The notes below the pieces were generated by a model. It was given only the letters and a program-made list of their open reading frames with translations. It ran no database searches and was not told the DNA's origin. The position numbers and the translations under genes are program-made. Positions 44,452 to 53,869 of a stretch of 64,000 bases of DNA are shown here, one piece after another. Every line of letters starts with the position of its first letter. The first letter of the stretch is position 1. Source of the stretch: Silicimonas sp. (GTDB lineage Bacteria > Pseudomonadota > Alphaproteobacteria > Rhodobacterales > Rhodobacteraceae); NCBI GenBank assembly GCA_022824315.1, contig JAJEAC010000007.1, positions 39,306 to 103,305 of the forward strand, read 5' to 3'.

Positions 44452-44964
44452 ATGATTGCGAAACCGGCAAGGCGCGAGGCCCTGGCGGGCCTTGCGATGG
44501 TTGCGGTCGGCTTCGGCTTTTTCGCGGCCAGCTTCGGCATCGATGTGCGAGAGCAGGGCGGCATCGCCCCTCGGGTCTTTCCCATGGCCGGGGCCCTTCT
44601 GATTGCCTTGCTCGGGGCGGTGCAGGCCGGGCTTGGCGTCGCTCGCGCCGACCCGGCGCCGGACGGCCGGATGGCGGCTGAGGCAGGGGTTCAGGATCAT
44701 GCCCGCGACACATGGCACATCGCCGGCCTGTTGGCCCTGTCGGCGGCCTATGTCATCGGCATCAACTATTTCGGCTACCTGGTCAGCACCGCCGCGGCCG
44801 CCCCGATTGCGCTCTATCTCTTCGGCGTTCGCTCGATTCCCGGCTTCGCTGCGGCTGCGGTGCTTTGCCCGGCGATCTACCACCTGGTCTTTTTCGTCGG
44901 CCTCGGAGTGTTTCCGCCCTATGGCCTTTGGTTCGACCTGCTTGACGTGATCCAGGGGCACTGA
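44452..44964 (+). CDS. tctB: TTT transporter small permease, TctB family
   Basis: A 170-residue membrane protein with four hydrophobic segments: GLAMVAVGFGFFAASFG, GALLIALLGAVQAGLGV, HIAGLLALSAAYVIGINYFG and LVSTAAAAPIALYLFGV, the last followed by a helix near the C-terminus. It sits between tctC and tctA, six bases after tctC. Confidence 0.9.
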   Translation: MIAKPARREALAGLAMVAVGFGFFAASFGIDVREQGGIAPRVFPMAGALLIALLGAVQAGLGVARADPAPDGRMAAEAGVQDHARDTWHIAGLLALSAAYVIGINYFGYLVSTAAAAPIALYLFGVRSIPGFAAAAVLCPAIYHLVFFVGLGVFPPYGLWFDLLDVIQGH

Positions 44965-44965
44965 C

Positions 44966-46459
44966 GTGGAGATCTTTGCCGGCCTTCTTACCGTCTTCAG
45001 CGATCCATGGGTCTGCATGTGGATTGTCGCAGGCGCGCTGATCGGCATGGTCGTGGGCGCCATCCCCGGCCTGACTTCAGCCGCCGCGATCGCGATGCTG
45101 GTTCCGGTGACGTTTTACATGGAACCGCTTTCGGCGCTCGCCTTCCTGTACGTGATCGGCAAGTCCGGTCGCTACGGAGGATCGATCGCCGCGATCCTGT
45201 TCAACACGCCCGGCACAGCCGCCGCCGCGGCCACCCAGATCGACGGGTTCCCGTTGTCGCAAAGGGGACTGTCGTCAAAGGCGATGAAGGTCGCGACCGT
45301 TTCGTCCGCCATCGGAGATTTCACGGGCGACGTCCTGCTGATCCTCTTCGTCGGCTTCATCGCGAAGGTCGCGCTGATGCTCGGGCCGCCGGAACTGTTC
45401 TCGATCTACTTCGCGGCCTTTGTCGTGATCGGCTCGGTCATCGGGGATTCAATCCTCAAGGGACTTGCAAGTGCCGCACTGGGCATCGTTGTCGCGATGA
45501 TCGGCCTGGACCCGATCACCAGCCAGGACCGGCTGACATTCGACTTCTTCCAGTTGTCCGGTGGCGTGCCCCTGGTTCCGATCATCATCGGCATGTTCGT
45601 CTTCGCCGAGGTTTTCGCGCAACTCGAAAAGCGCGACCGGAAGGTCGAAGCCTTCCAGGATCCGCTGAGGGACGACAAGACCGCGAACCGGCTGACATGG
45701 GCGGAATATCGGCCCTGCCTGCCACACGTGTTTCGGTCGTCCTTCATCGGAGCCTTCATCGGGATGCTGCCGGGCCTCGGTTCCTCCATCGCCGCGTTCA
45801 TCTCATACGGCGAGGGCAAGCGCCGCGCCGCCAATGCCGACGAATGGGGCAAGGGCGCGCTTGAGGGCGTCGCCGCGCCCGAAGCGGCGAACAACGCGGT
45901 GTCAGGCCCGTCGATGGCGCCCCTGCTGACCCTTGGCATTCCCGGCTCGACAATTGCGGCGATCCTGATTTCCGTCTTCCACATCCACGGCTTCCAGCTG
46001 GGTCCGACGCTGTTCCTGACCTCTCGCGAAATCATCTACAGCCTCTTCGCCGCCGGGCTGGTCGGTATCGTGGCCTACGGCATTATCGGGTTTTACGGCG
46101 CAGCCCATGTCGGCCGGATGATCCTGAAGATCCCGACCAGGATCCTCTACCCGCTCATCTTCCTGACCTCGTTCGTTTCCGCCTATGCGGCTCGCGGCAG
46201 CCTGTTCGACGTCTGGATCATGATGATCGCAGGCGTAACTGGCTGGCTGATGCGCAAATACGGGTTCAACCCGCCGGCCTTCATCATCTCCTTCGTCCTG
46301 GCCCGTGGCGCTGAGGAGGCGTTTCGCCAATCGCTGCGGCTCTCTGACGACGGGCTGATGATCTTTGTGCAGCGCCCCGTCGCAGCGGCCTTCATCGTCA
46401 TCGGCGTCGTCGTCATTCTCATGCGCGCACGACGCATGTCACGAGAGGCGGGACCATGA
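44966..46459 (+). CDS. tctA: TTT transporter large permease, TctA family
   Basis: A 497-residue transport subunit with about 12 membrane segments. Family signatures: GMVVGAIPGLTSAAAIAMLV, GGSIAAILFNTPGTAAAAAT, IGMLPGLGSSIAAFISY and a second GxxGxTxxxAILI-like stretch around TLGIPGSTIAAILISVF. A GTG start one base after the tctB stop is used. It overlaps the hydrolase gene by 4 bp. Confidence 0.94.
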   Translation: MEIFAGLLTVFSDPWVCMWIVAGALIGMVVGAIPGLTSAAAIAMLVPVTFYMEPLSALAFLYVIGKSGRYGGSIAAILFNTPGTAAAAATQIDGFPLSQRGLSSKAMKVATVSSAIGDFTGDVLLILFVGFIAKVALMLGPPELFSIYFAAFVVIGSVIGDSILKGLASAALGIVVAMIGLDPITSQDRLTFDFFQLSGGVPLVPIIIGMFVFAEVFAQLEKRDRKVEAFQDPLRDDKTANRLTWAEYRPCLPHVFRSSFIGAFIGMLPGLGSSIAAFISYGEGKRRAANADEWGKGALEGVAAPEAANNAVSGPSMAPLLTLGIPGSTIAAILISVFHIHGFQLGPTLFLTSREIIYSLFAAGLVGIVAYGIIGFYGAAHVGRMILKIPTRILYPLIFLTSFVSAYAARGSLFDVWIMMIAGVTGWLMRKYGFNPPAFIISFVLARGAEEAFRQSLRLSDDGLMIFVQRPVAAAFIVIGVVVILMRARRMSREAGP

Positions 46460-47337
46460 AAGTGACGCTTCTCGGAACCGGCAGCCCGGTGCCCATGCCC
46501 AACCGCGCGTCCTCGGGCTATCTCGTCGAGGTCGGCAACGAACTGCTCTTGTTCGATCATGGCGCCGGGGCGCACGAGAACTTCCTGCGCTTGGGGCACA
46601 AGGCGACGGATGTACACACGCTCTTCCTGTCGCACCTGCATTCCGATCACATGCTCGACTACGCGCGCCTGGTGCATTCGCGCTGGGACCAGGGCGCAGG
46701 GCTGATCCCGGACCTGACCGTATACGGCCCGGCCTACACGGCCCGGATGAGCGAGTTGCTCTTTGGCGAGAACGGCGTGTTCGACCCGGACATCAAGGGC
46801 CGCATCAATGCACCAGGATCGAGGCGCGTTTACCTTGATCGCGGAGGCACCTTGCCGCGCAAGCGTCCGGCGCCCAAGGTCGTTCCTCTGTCAGACGGGC
46901 AGGTCATCGAGACAGACGCATGGAAGGTCACCGTGCGCGAAGTGTTCCACCAGCCCGGATACATCGAGGCCTTTGGCTTTCGCCTGGAAACCGACGCGGG
47001 ATCGCTGGTCTATTCTGGCGACACCGGGCCTTGCAAGGCCATCGCCGCAGTGGCGCAGGACGCCGACATGTTGATCCATATGTGTCACTTCATTTCCGGC
47101 ACATTCCGGCCGGACGGCCCGCTTACCGCATCCGGCCACATGGAGATCGCCCGGCTCGCGGCCGATGCCAACGTCAAGACGCTTGTGCCGACGCACTTCA
47201 CGCCGCAATTCGAGCCGCCTGGCGTGCGGGAGCGCTGCATCGCGGAGATGGCGGAGGTCTTCAAGGGCTGCATTGTCTGGGGCGAGGACCTGACGGAACT
47301 GACACTGGAGTCACCAATGACCGGAGTGGCCGGATGA
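46456..47337 (+). CDS. Metallo-beta-lactamase-fold hydrolase (AtsA / RNase Z-like)
   Basis: A 293-residue dizinc hydrolase without signal peptide. MKVTLLGTGSPVPMPNRASS is the usual N-terminus of the RNase Z/arylsulfatase group, SHLHSDHMLD the H-x-H-x-D-H metal motif, YSGDTGPC supplies the bridging Asp, and LVPTHFTPQF the last His. The group includes tRNA 3-prime nucleases and the arylsulfatase AtsA. Its place between a transporter and two sulfatase genes, overlapping both neighbours by 4 bp, favours hydrolysis of the imported compound over an RNA role. Confidence 0.88.
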   Translation: MKVTLLGTGSPVPMPNRASSGYLVEVGNELLLFDHGAGAHENFLRLGHKATDVHTLFLSHLHSDHMLDYARLVHSRWDQGAGLIPDLTVYGPAYTARMSELLFGENGVFDPDIKGRINAPGSRRVYLDRGGTLPRKRPAPKVVPLSDGQVIETDAWKVTVREVFHQPGYIEAFGFRLETDAGSLVYSGDTGPCKAIAAVAQDADMLIHMCHFISGTFRPDGPLTASGHMEIARLAADANVKTLVPTHFTPQFEPPGVRERCIAEMAEVFKGCIVWGEDLTELTLESPMTGVAG

Positions 47338-48827
47338 GCGAAAGTCCCAATGTCCTGCTGATCTATGCCGATCAAATGCGGTATGATTGCATGTCGCCGG
47401 CAGGCAATCCGGTGATCAAGACGCCCAACCTGCAAAGGCTTGCTGATGAAGGCCTGACCTTCGACAACGCCTTCGCCAGCTATCCGCTGTGCTGTCCGTT
47501 CCGCGCCTCGATGCTGACCGGGAAATACGCCCAGGGCCACGGCATGACGCAGAACCACTTTCCGCTGCGTGCCGATCAGGAATTTCTTGGAGAGCGGATG
47601 AGAGTCGCGGGCTATCAGACGCTCTATGTCGGCAAATGGCATCTGGAGGGCGGGCCAAAGCCGGGCTTCGTACCGCCAGACCGGCGTTTCGGATTCGATC
47701 GGTTCGTCGGCTTCAATCGCGGTCATTCCTATCTCGACGGCATTTTCTTCCGAGGCAATGGTCAGCCCTATCGCTGTCGACGGTACGAGCCGGACTACCA
47801 GACCGACCACCTGATCGAATTTATCGACGAAGCCCGTGCCGATGACCCGGACAAGCCCTTCTTCGGTTATCTCTCCTACGGTCCGCCGCATCATCCCAAC
47901 GAGATGCCGGAGCATTGGCGCGGGATGTACGACCCTTTTGAAGTGCCCCTGCCGATTGGGACACTATCGCCGGAGGAACAGGTTCGCATCCAGACGGAAC
48001 GTGTCGAAACCGATTGCGCGGGCAACATGAAGGCGGCGCCGAGGTCTCGCGCAGCCCATGGGACAAAGGGACAGCTGGAGCCGGAGAGCGAAGAGGAACA
48101 GCGTGTCTTCATCGCCGAGTATTACGCAATGATCTCAAACATCGACTGGAATGTCGGGCGTGTCCTGAACCATCTTGACAAGCGCGGCCTCGCAGAGAAC
48201 ACGCTGGTGATCTTCTTCTCCGATCACGGAGACATGCTGGGCGAGCACGGTTACTATTGCGGGTACAAGCCTCAAGGCTACCGCGCCACGATGCAGGTGC
48301 CGCTGCTGGCCAGGCTTCCTGGCCGGATCGGCGCGGGTCAACGCACGCATGCCATGATCGACGTAGGGGTTGACACGCCGGTGACGCTCCTGGATCTGGT
48401 CGGCGCCGAGCCGTTTTCCGAGGCCCACGGGCAGAGCTACCTGAACGTCCTCCACGATGGCGACATTCACCGAGACTGCATTCACTACCAGACCTTCCGC
48501 ATGGATGATGGTGCCTGGGGCGAATTCACGCCGGTTCCCGAAAGGGGCATCCGCACCGAGGACTGGCTCTACGTCCGCCAGCCAGACAGACGCAAGTTCC
48601 TGTTTGACCAGCAAGCTGATCCGCAGGAACTGACCAATCTGGTTGACGATCCGGCACACGTCGACCTGATGGATCGCTTCGATGCACAGATCGCGGTCCA
48701 CATGGCTGAGACCGGTGATGACTGGAACATGCATGCCGACTTCCCGCCGCCGGATTTCCTGACCCACGAAGCGGCGAAGGAGCATCTGGAAGGCGTTCTC
48801 CTGCCCAACGCGATCGAGGTGCCGTGA
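47334..48827 (+). CDS. Formylglycine-dependent sulfatase (alkaline phosphatase superfamily)
   Basis: A 497-residue hydrolase of sulfate esters, with phosphonate monoesters as an alternative for the family. The active-site Cys is C53 in CCPFRASMLTG, matching C-x-P-x-R but with Phe where Ser or Ala is usual. Metal ligands are expected in YADQMRYD near the N-terminus and FSDHGDMLGEHGYY near residue 300. VGKWHLEGG and YQTDHLIEFID are typical. Lacking a signal peptide, it acts in the cytoplasm after import. The Cys must be changed to formylglycine; no maturation enzyme lies in the window. Confidence 0.9.
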   Translation: MSESPNVLLIYADQMRYDCMSPAGNPVIKTPNLQRLADEGLTFDNAFASYPLCCPFRASMLTGKYAQGHGMTQNHFPLRADQEFLGERMRVAGYQTLYVGKWHLEGGPKPGFVPPDRRFGFDRFVGFNRGHSYLDGIFFRGNGQPYRCRRYEPDYQTDHLIEFIDEARADDPDKPFFGYLSYGPPHHPNEMPEHWRGMYDPFEVPLPIGTLSPEEQVRIQTERVETDCAGNMKAAPRSRAAHGTKGQLEPESEEEQRVFIAEYYAMISNIDWNVGRVLNHLDKRGLAENTLVIFFSDHGDMLGEHGYYCGYKPQGYRATMQVPLLARLPGRIGAGQRTHAMIDVGVDTPVTLLDLVGAEPFSEAHGQSYLNVLHDGDIHRDCIHYQTFRMDDGAWGEFTPVPERGIRTEDWLYVRQPDRRKFLFDQQADPQELTNLVDDPAHVDLMDRFDAQIAVHMAETGDDWNMHADFPPPDFLTHEAAKEHLEGVLLPNAIEVP

Positions 48828-50329
48828 TGACCCGACCAAACGTTCTCTTGATCGTGTGCGACCATTGGGCGGCCGAGCATCTGGGGTTCGCCGGCAATCC
48901 GGCGATCCTGACTCCCGGTCTCAACGAAATCGCGTCCTGCGGCGTGCGATACACCAACGCCTATTCCGAATGCCCTGTTTGCATCCCGGCGCGCCGAACG
49001 CTGATGACAGGGATGACGCCGCGCAGTCATGGCGACCGCGTCTTCAACGACGGGCTGGCGTTTCCGCAGGTCACGACGCTCGCTGCAGCCTTCAAGGAGG
49101 CAGGATACCAGGCGCAAGCCGTCGGCAAGCTGCACGTGAACCCGCAACGCGACCGGATCGGATTTGACGACGTGATCCTGGACGATGAGGGTCGGCCACA
49201 GTTTGGCGTGACCGACGACTATGACATCTACCTTGGCGATCAGGGGTTCCCGGGGCGGCAGTTTGACCACGGCATGTCGAACAACCAGTACCATTGGCGA
49301 CCCTGGCATCTGGACGAGACTCATCACGCCACCAACTGGGCCGCCAGGGAGATGGCCCGCACGATCAAGCGGCGCGACCCGACCCGTCCGGCGTTCTGGT
49401 ATCTGGGCTTTCGCCACCCGCATCCGCCGCTGGTGCCGCCGCAAGCGTACGTGGATCTCTATCGCGACATCGAGATTGAACGACCATACGTGGGAGATTG
49501 GGCAAACTCGGATGACCTGCCCTTCCCGATACAGGCGCTTCGGGCCCGCACCAATCTCTACACCGGTGCGCAGATTCTGGAGGCGAAACGCGCATTTTAT
49601 GCGCTTTGCACCCAGATCGACCATCAAATTCGCTACCTGGTCGGGACCTTGCGGCTGGAAGGCATTCTCGACGACACGATCATTCTGTTCACGTCGGATC
49701 ATGGTGACATGCTCGGCAATCACGGCATGGTCGCGAAACGGGTCTTCTACGAGTCCAGCGCCAACATTCCGATGATCCTGATGCCGAACAGGGGCAACCC
49801 GCGCGTCGCCGAGGGGGCGGTGGATGATCGGCTGGTCGGATTCGCAGACGTCATGCCGACACTCCTGGACTTGGCGCGCATCGATGCGCCCGAAACCGTC
49901 GACGGCGTCTCCATGGTTGGCGAAGACCGGCGCCGCCAAATCTACGGCGAATGCGGGGAAGACGACCACGCCACGCGGATGATACGTACGGACCGATGGA
50001 AGCTGATCTACTACCCGGTCGGCAACCGTTTCCAATTGTTCGATTTGGAGGCAGACCCGCAGGAATTGAAGGACCTCGCCGACGACATGGCCCACGGCGA
50101 GACCCTGGTCCAACTGACCGCGAGACTCATTCCTGAACTTCATGGCTCTGATCTCGACTGGATTTGTGACGGCGTCCTCAGGGGCAAGCCAGACCGGCCG
50201 TACAATTGGGCTCCACATCGCAGCCTCAACAGCCAGCGCGGCGACGGCTGGCCACCCGGGCCTGTCGTGGACATCCCGCAGATCGAATGGACCCGTGAAC
50301 GCGATTCCAGCTGGCCGGCAAACCAGTGA
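48827..50329 (+). CDS. Formylglycine-dependent sulfatase, second copy
   Basis: A 500-residue sulfatase, distantly related to the preceding one. The active-site Cys is C52 in CIPARRTLMTG (C-x-P-A-R). Metal-binding stretches are LLIVCDHWAAEH and TSDHGDMLGNHGM; VGKLHVNPQRDRIGF replaces the usual VGKWH. The ATG at 48827 overlaps the previous stop (TGATG); a GTG at 48824 is the only alternative. No signal peptide. It ends the operon that began with tctC. Two sulfatases with different active-site surroundings suggest two substrates or two ester positions. Confidence 0.9.
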   Translation: MTRPNVLLIVCDHWAAEHLGFAGNPAILTPGLNEIASCGVRYTNAYSECPVCIPARRTLMTGMTPRSHGDRVFNDGLAFPQVTTLAAAFKEAGYQAQAVGKLHVNPQRDRIGFDDVILDDEGRPQFGVTDDYDIYLGDQGFPGRQFDHGMSNNQYHWRPWHLDETHHATNWAAREMARTIKRRDPTRPAFWYLGFRHPHPPLVPPQAYVDLYRDIEIERPYVGDWANSDDLPFPIQALRARTNLYTGAQILEAKRAFYALCTQIDHQIRYLVGTLRLEGILDDTIILFTSDHGDMLGNHGMVAKRVFYESSANIPMILMPNRGNPRVAEGAVDDRLVGFADVMPTLLDLARIDAPETVDGVSMVGEDRRRQIYGECGEDDHATRMIRTDRWKLIYYPVGNRFQLFDLEADPQELKDLADDMAHGETLVQLTARLIPELHGSDLDWICDGVLRGKPDRPYNWAPHRSLNSQRGDGWPPGPVVDIPQIEWTRERDSSWPANQ

Positions 50330-50856
50330 TCCGGCCCAACGTCCTCCATGGTGCCGCCGAACACTGGCCTGCCGCGCCTTCTTCGCGCCCTGCATCCATA
50401 TCGACCCGCAGATCGGTGCGTTGATCGGTGCCGTCCGTGAGGAAGGTCCCCCTCGATGCGACGATCAGCATGTTCACGCCCGATCTCGGCATGCCTGGCG
50501 AACGTGGAGTGTGGGTCAGGCAGGCGCGTGGCGAAGGGGCGTCAATTGTGCCGATGCAACTTGTGGGGGAGGCCGGGATGGAATTCTCGCCTGCGATCGC
50601 TCTGACGGCCGTCTTCTGGGCCTGCAAGATGTCACGCCGACGAGTCCGGGATCTCGCCAGATCGTAGCACCCGCGCATCTCGATGATCGGTTCGCATCAA
50701 GATGGGATCGGGCCCTTCGGGCCAAGGCGTCGCAGGCGCCAAAGCGGGGTTGACCGCAATCGGTACGTCCCGATTGAACCGGCAGCTGCGAACGGGCTGT
50801 TTCCGGGCGTGCTTCCGAGACAAGCGGCAGAGAACGGATTCTCGTGACTCTACAAG
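50330..50856. other. Right edge of organosulfate locus, no gene recognised
   Basis: These 527 bp separate the convergent sulfatase and helicase genes. An 80-residue plus-strand frame from 50428 (MPSVRKVPLDATISMFTPD) has some protein-like composition but no known motif, and could be a fragment of a lost gene. Confidence 0.4.
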
Positions 50857-53625
50857 TCAGGTGGTCTTGTTCTTCAGCCCCTGAAGGGCTTGCGCGAACG
50901 GATTGTCGGGATCGATCCGGTCCCTTTTGGGCGGGCGGGCCTCGAAGCGGCCGGTCCTGACATTTGGGCCGCCTTTCGACCTTTCCTTGCGGGGCGCCTT
51001 CTTGCCTTTCCGCGCCGGTTTCGCGCCTTTCCTTTGGTTGCCGCGCCGCCCACTCCAGACGAACGTGAAAAATTCCTCGATTTCCGGACCGTCATCGGCT
51101 GGATCAGGCTCTTGTTGGGCGGCGCTGACGTGGTCCGCAGACTCGTCCGGAACAGCGGCTTCCAGAGCCGCCTCGGAAGCGTCCGCCTCGGAAGCGTCCG
51201 GCGTCGCAGTCCCTTCGGATGGCGTGGAGAGCGCCGGTACCTGGCGCACCTTCTCGCGCTCGCCGCGCGTCGCCTTGTATCCAAGCCCTTCCATCAAGTT
51301 CGCAAATTGCGCGAGCGTCGTTCCGGTGATTGAGAGCATGTCGGGGGTCGCCTCGAAACCGCCCCGGCTGTCTTCCGTTCGGAGCATGTCGGCAAGTCGT
51401 TCCAGCATGTCAATGCGGATCGCGCGCTCGCCGGCCCGTCGATATCCGGACTTCAGGTAGACGGCTGCAGGAACCTTCTGGACGGCGGGAATCGTGACAA
51501 GGCCAGGCGGCGGGCTCTGCGGAAACTCCTCGTCGCCTCGTGCCAGCGACCAGAGCACGAGTCTCAATCGGGTTGGCGCCGGCTTCAGAAGGTCGGGCAT
51601 GAAGATCGTGAACTGGCCGAAGCGAATGCCGTGCTTGCGCAGGACGCCGCGGGTCTCCTGATCGAGTTCCTTTACCTCGTTTGCCACCTCGCGGCGGTCA
51701 ATAATCCCCATGGCCTCCACCATGCGAAACCCGAAGCCCTTTGCGATGCCGCTCAGGCTTTCGTCATTCCGGATGTTGAGCAGGGGAAGAAAGTGAAGCG
51801 CGATCTTCCGGTCGATGAAGTGCTGGAGTCGGCGCTGAACCTTTTGCGCAACATCCGCGTCGGCATCGTCATCGACGAAGGATGCCACCTGCGGTTTCAG
51901 CGGGTCGTCTCCGGCCACGAGCTTGCCGACCGTGTGTTCTCCCCACATCAGCCCGCCTTGGTCCGTGAAGTCCATTTCGGAATCAGGTGAATTGTAGAAC
52001 CGGTCCGCGCGAAGGCGGAATTCCGGTCCAAGTGCCGCCATGGCCGCCGTGCGCACGGTCTTGGCTTCGTCACCGGACACGTCCGCGTCCTGGCGGAACC
52101 GGAAGCCGTCGATGTGGCCGACGAACTGGCCTTCTATCGTGACTTCGCCTTTGTCGTTGACCTTGGCCACGAGGTTCTCCTTCTGCTTCAACCCGCGCAT
52201 CAGGATGGACGTGCGCCGGTCGACGAATCGCCGTGTCAGTGCGTCGTGGAGCGCATCCGACAAACGGTCTTCTACAGCGCGAGTGAAGTCCCGCCAATGG
52301 GATTCGTTGGGACACCATCCGCTGCGCTGTGCGACAAATGTCCATGTCCGGATGAACGCGAGACGACGCGACAGCATGTCAATGTTGCCGTCCGTGCGGT
52401 CTATGTGCCGGACCTGCCCGGCGAGCCAGTCCTCCGGAATCTCGCCGCGGTCATGCAGATGGCCGTGGATCGCGCCGAGAAGTTCGGTATGCTCCTCGTG
52501 ACTGATGTCGCGGAAGTCGGGGATGCTGCAGACATCCCAGAGAAGCCTGACGGAAGGTTCGTCCGTGGCACGCGCACGGACCTCGGATTGACTGGCGAGC
52601 GACCTTAACGCGATCAGGTCATCGGCATCCCTGGCGCGGACGAGGCGGTCGCCGTCCGCGGGCATCTCCAGGGATTCGATGAGCCTGTCAATGCTGCCGT
52701 AGTCCAGCCGGTGGTTTCTCCATTGGAGCCTTTGTACCGGAGCGAAGGAATGCGTGGTGATGGCCTTGATCACGTCCTCGCCAAGCGGCGGTGCATCGCC
52801 CGTCACTCCGAACGAGCCGTCCGTCTGGAACCGGCCGGCGCGGCCCGCGATCTGGGCCAGTTCGTTTGGTGCGAGGTTGCGCGTCCTGCGCCCGTCGAAC
52901 TTGCTGAGACCGGAGAAGGCAACATGTCCGATGTCGAGATTCAGCCCCATGCCGATCGCGTCCGTGGCGACGAGATAGTCAACCTCGCCGCTTTCGTACA
53001 TGGCGACCTGGGCGTTGCGGGTGCGCGGGGACAGGGCGCCCATGACCACCGCAGCTCCGCCCTTCTGGCGTCGAACCAGTTCCGCGATCGCATACACGCT
53101 CTCGACCGAAAACCCGACGATCGCAGATCTATGCGGCAGCCGGCTGATCTTCTTCGCGCCGGTGTAGGACAGGGAGGACAGTCTCTCACGGCGCTGGAAA
53201 GTCACCTTCGGCACAAGCGCGGCGATGGAACCACGCATGGTGTCGGACCCCATGAAGACGGTTTCCATCAGGCCCCGGGCCCGGAGCAGTCGGTCCGTGA
53301 AGACATGGCCGCGCTCCGGGTCGGCGACGAGCTGGATCTCGTCGACGGCAAGGAAGTCGGCCGCCATGTCCACCGGCATCGCCTCGGTTGTGCAAACCCA
53401 GTACTGGGTTCGGTTCGGGATGATTCTTTCCTCGCCGGTCAGGAGGGCCACGACCGAGGGCCCGCGAAGATCGACAATCCTGCTGTAGATCTCGCGGGCA
53501 AGCAGTCGGAGCGGCAGGCCAATGACCCCCGTCCTGTAACCCAGCATCCGCTCAACGGCGTAATGTGTCTTTCCGGTATTCGTGGGACCGAGGGCCGCAG
53601 TGACGCGGCCTTGCATCTGTGGCAT
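50857..53625 (-). CDS. SUV3-like DEAD/DEAH-box RNA helicase
   Basis: A 922-residue helicase related to mitochondrial SUV3. The first domain has GPTNTGKTHYAVE (Walker A) and AVDEIQL (motif II); the second has VATDAIGMGLNLDI and QIAGRAGRFQ (arginine fingers). A long middle region follows, and the last 150 residues are charged and then basic (RKGAKPARKGKKAPRKERSK), likely for RNA binding. Alphaproteobacterial members usually precede the S4-domain, fdxA and carD genes; here the organosulfate locus lies between. It is divergent from rpsD. Confidence 0.94.
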   Translation of the reverse strand: MPQMQGRVTAALGPTNTGKTHYAVERMLGYRTGVIGLPLRLLAREIYSRIVDLRGPSVVALLTGEERIIPNRTQYWVCTTEAMPVDMAADFLAVDEIQLVADPERGHVFTDRLLRARGLMETVFMGSDTMRGSIAALVPKVTFQRRERLSSLSYTGAKKISRLPHRSAIVGFSVESVYAIAELVRRQKGGAAVVMGALSPRTRNAQVAMYESGEVDYLVATDAIGMGLNLDIGHVAFSGLSKFDGRRTRNLAPNELAQIAGRAGRFQTDGSFGVTGDAPPLGEDVIKAITTHSFAPVQRLQWRNHRLDYGSIDRLIESLEMPADGDRLVRARDADDLIALRSLASQSEVRARATDEPSVRLLWDVCSIPDFRDISHEEHTELLGAIHGHLHDRGEIPEDWLAGQVRHIDRTDGNIDMLSRRLAFIRTWTFVAQRSGWCPNESHWRDFTRAVEDRLSDALHDALTRRFVDRRTSILMRGLKQKENLVAKVNDKGEVTIEGQFVGHIDGFRFRQDADVSGDEAKTVRTAAMAALGPEFRLRADRFYNSPDSEMDFTDQGGLMWGEHTVGKLVAGDDPLKPQVASFVDDDADADVAQKVQRRLQHFIDRKIALHFLPLLNIRNDESLSGIAKGFGFRMVEAMGIIDRREVANEVKELDQETRGVLRKHGIRFGQFTIFMPDLLKPAPTRLRLVLWSLARGDEEFPQSPPPGLVTIPAVQKVPAAVYLKSGYRRAGERAIRIDMLERLADMLRTEDSRGGFEATPDMLSITGTTLAQFANLMEGLGYKATRGEREKVRQVPALSTPSEGTATPDASEADASEAALEAAVPDESADHVSAAQQEPDPADDGPEIEEFFTFVWSGRRGNQRKGAKPARKGKKAPRKERSKGGPNVRTGRFEARPPKRDRIDPDNPFAQALQGLKNKTT

Positions 53626-53828
53626 GGGAAGGCAGGTCAGGAATGTCTGTCGAGGTGCTTAAAGCGGATCGCAAGCGACGTGGCAAGTCCATGCGCAGCG
53701 GGTCGAAATGTCGAAATTGCCGTGTTGACTCGACCGTACCCGATTGTATAAGCGCGCCTTCATTGGTGTTGGTGGCCCCCGCAAGGGGATGCCTGTCGGC
53801 CTGTTGGCAGAGGACAACGCCCTTCAAC

Positions 53829-53849
53829 GCCGCCTGCGCTGCAGGCGGC
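53829..53849 (+). promoter_or_regulatory. Leader hairpin just before the rpsD ribosome site
   Basis: GCCGCCTGC / GCAGGCGGC with a 3-base loop is a perfect 9-bp stem ending three bases before the AGGAAGGAGA ribosome binding site of rpsD. S4 is known in E. coli to bind mRNA leaders and block its own translation; this hairpin could be such a target, though a terminator from upstream is also possible. Confidence 0.45.
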
Positions 53850-53869
53850 ATCCAGGAAGGAGATCAGCC

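Noticed and set aside
46456..47337. Calling the metallo-beta-lactamase-fold gene RNase Z (rnz)
   Set aside because: The N-terminal and metal motifs are shared with AtsA-type hydrolases, and the gene is embedded by overlaps in a transporter-sulfatase operon, which does not suit a tRNA-processing enzyme.
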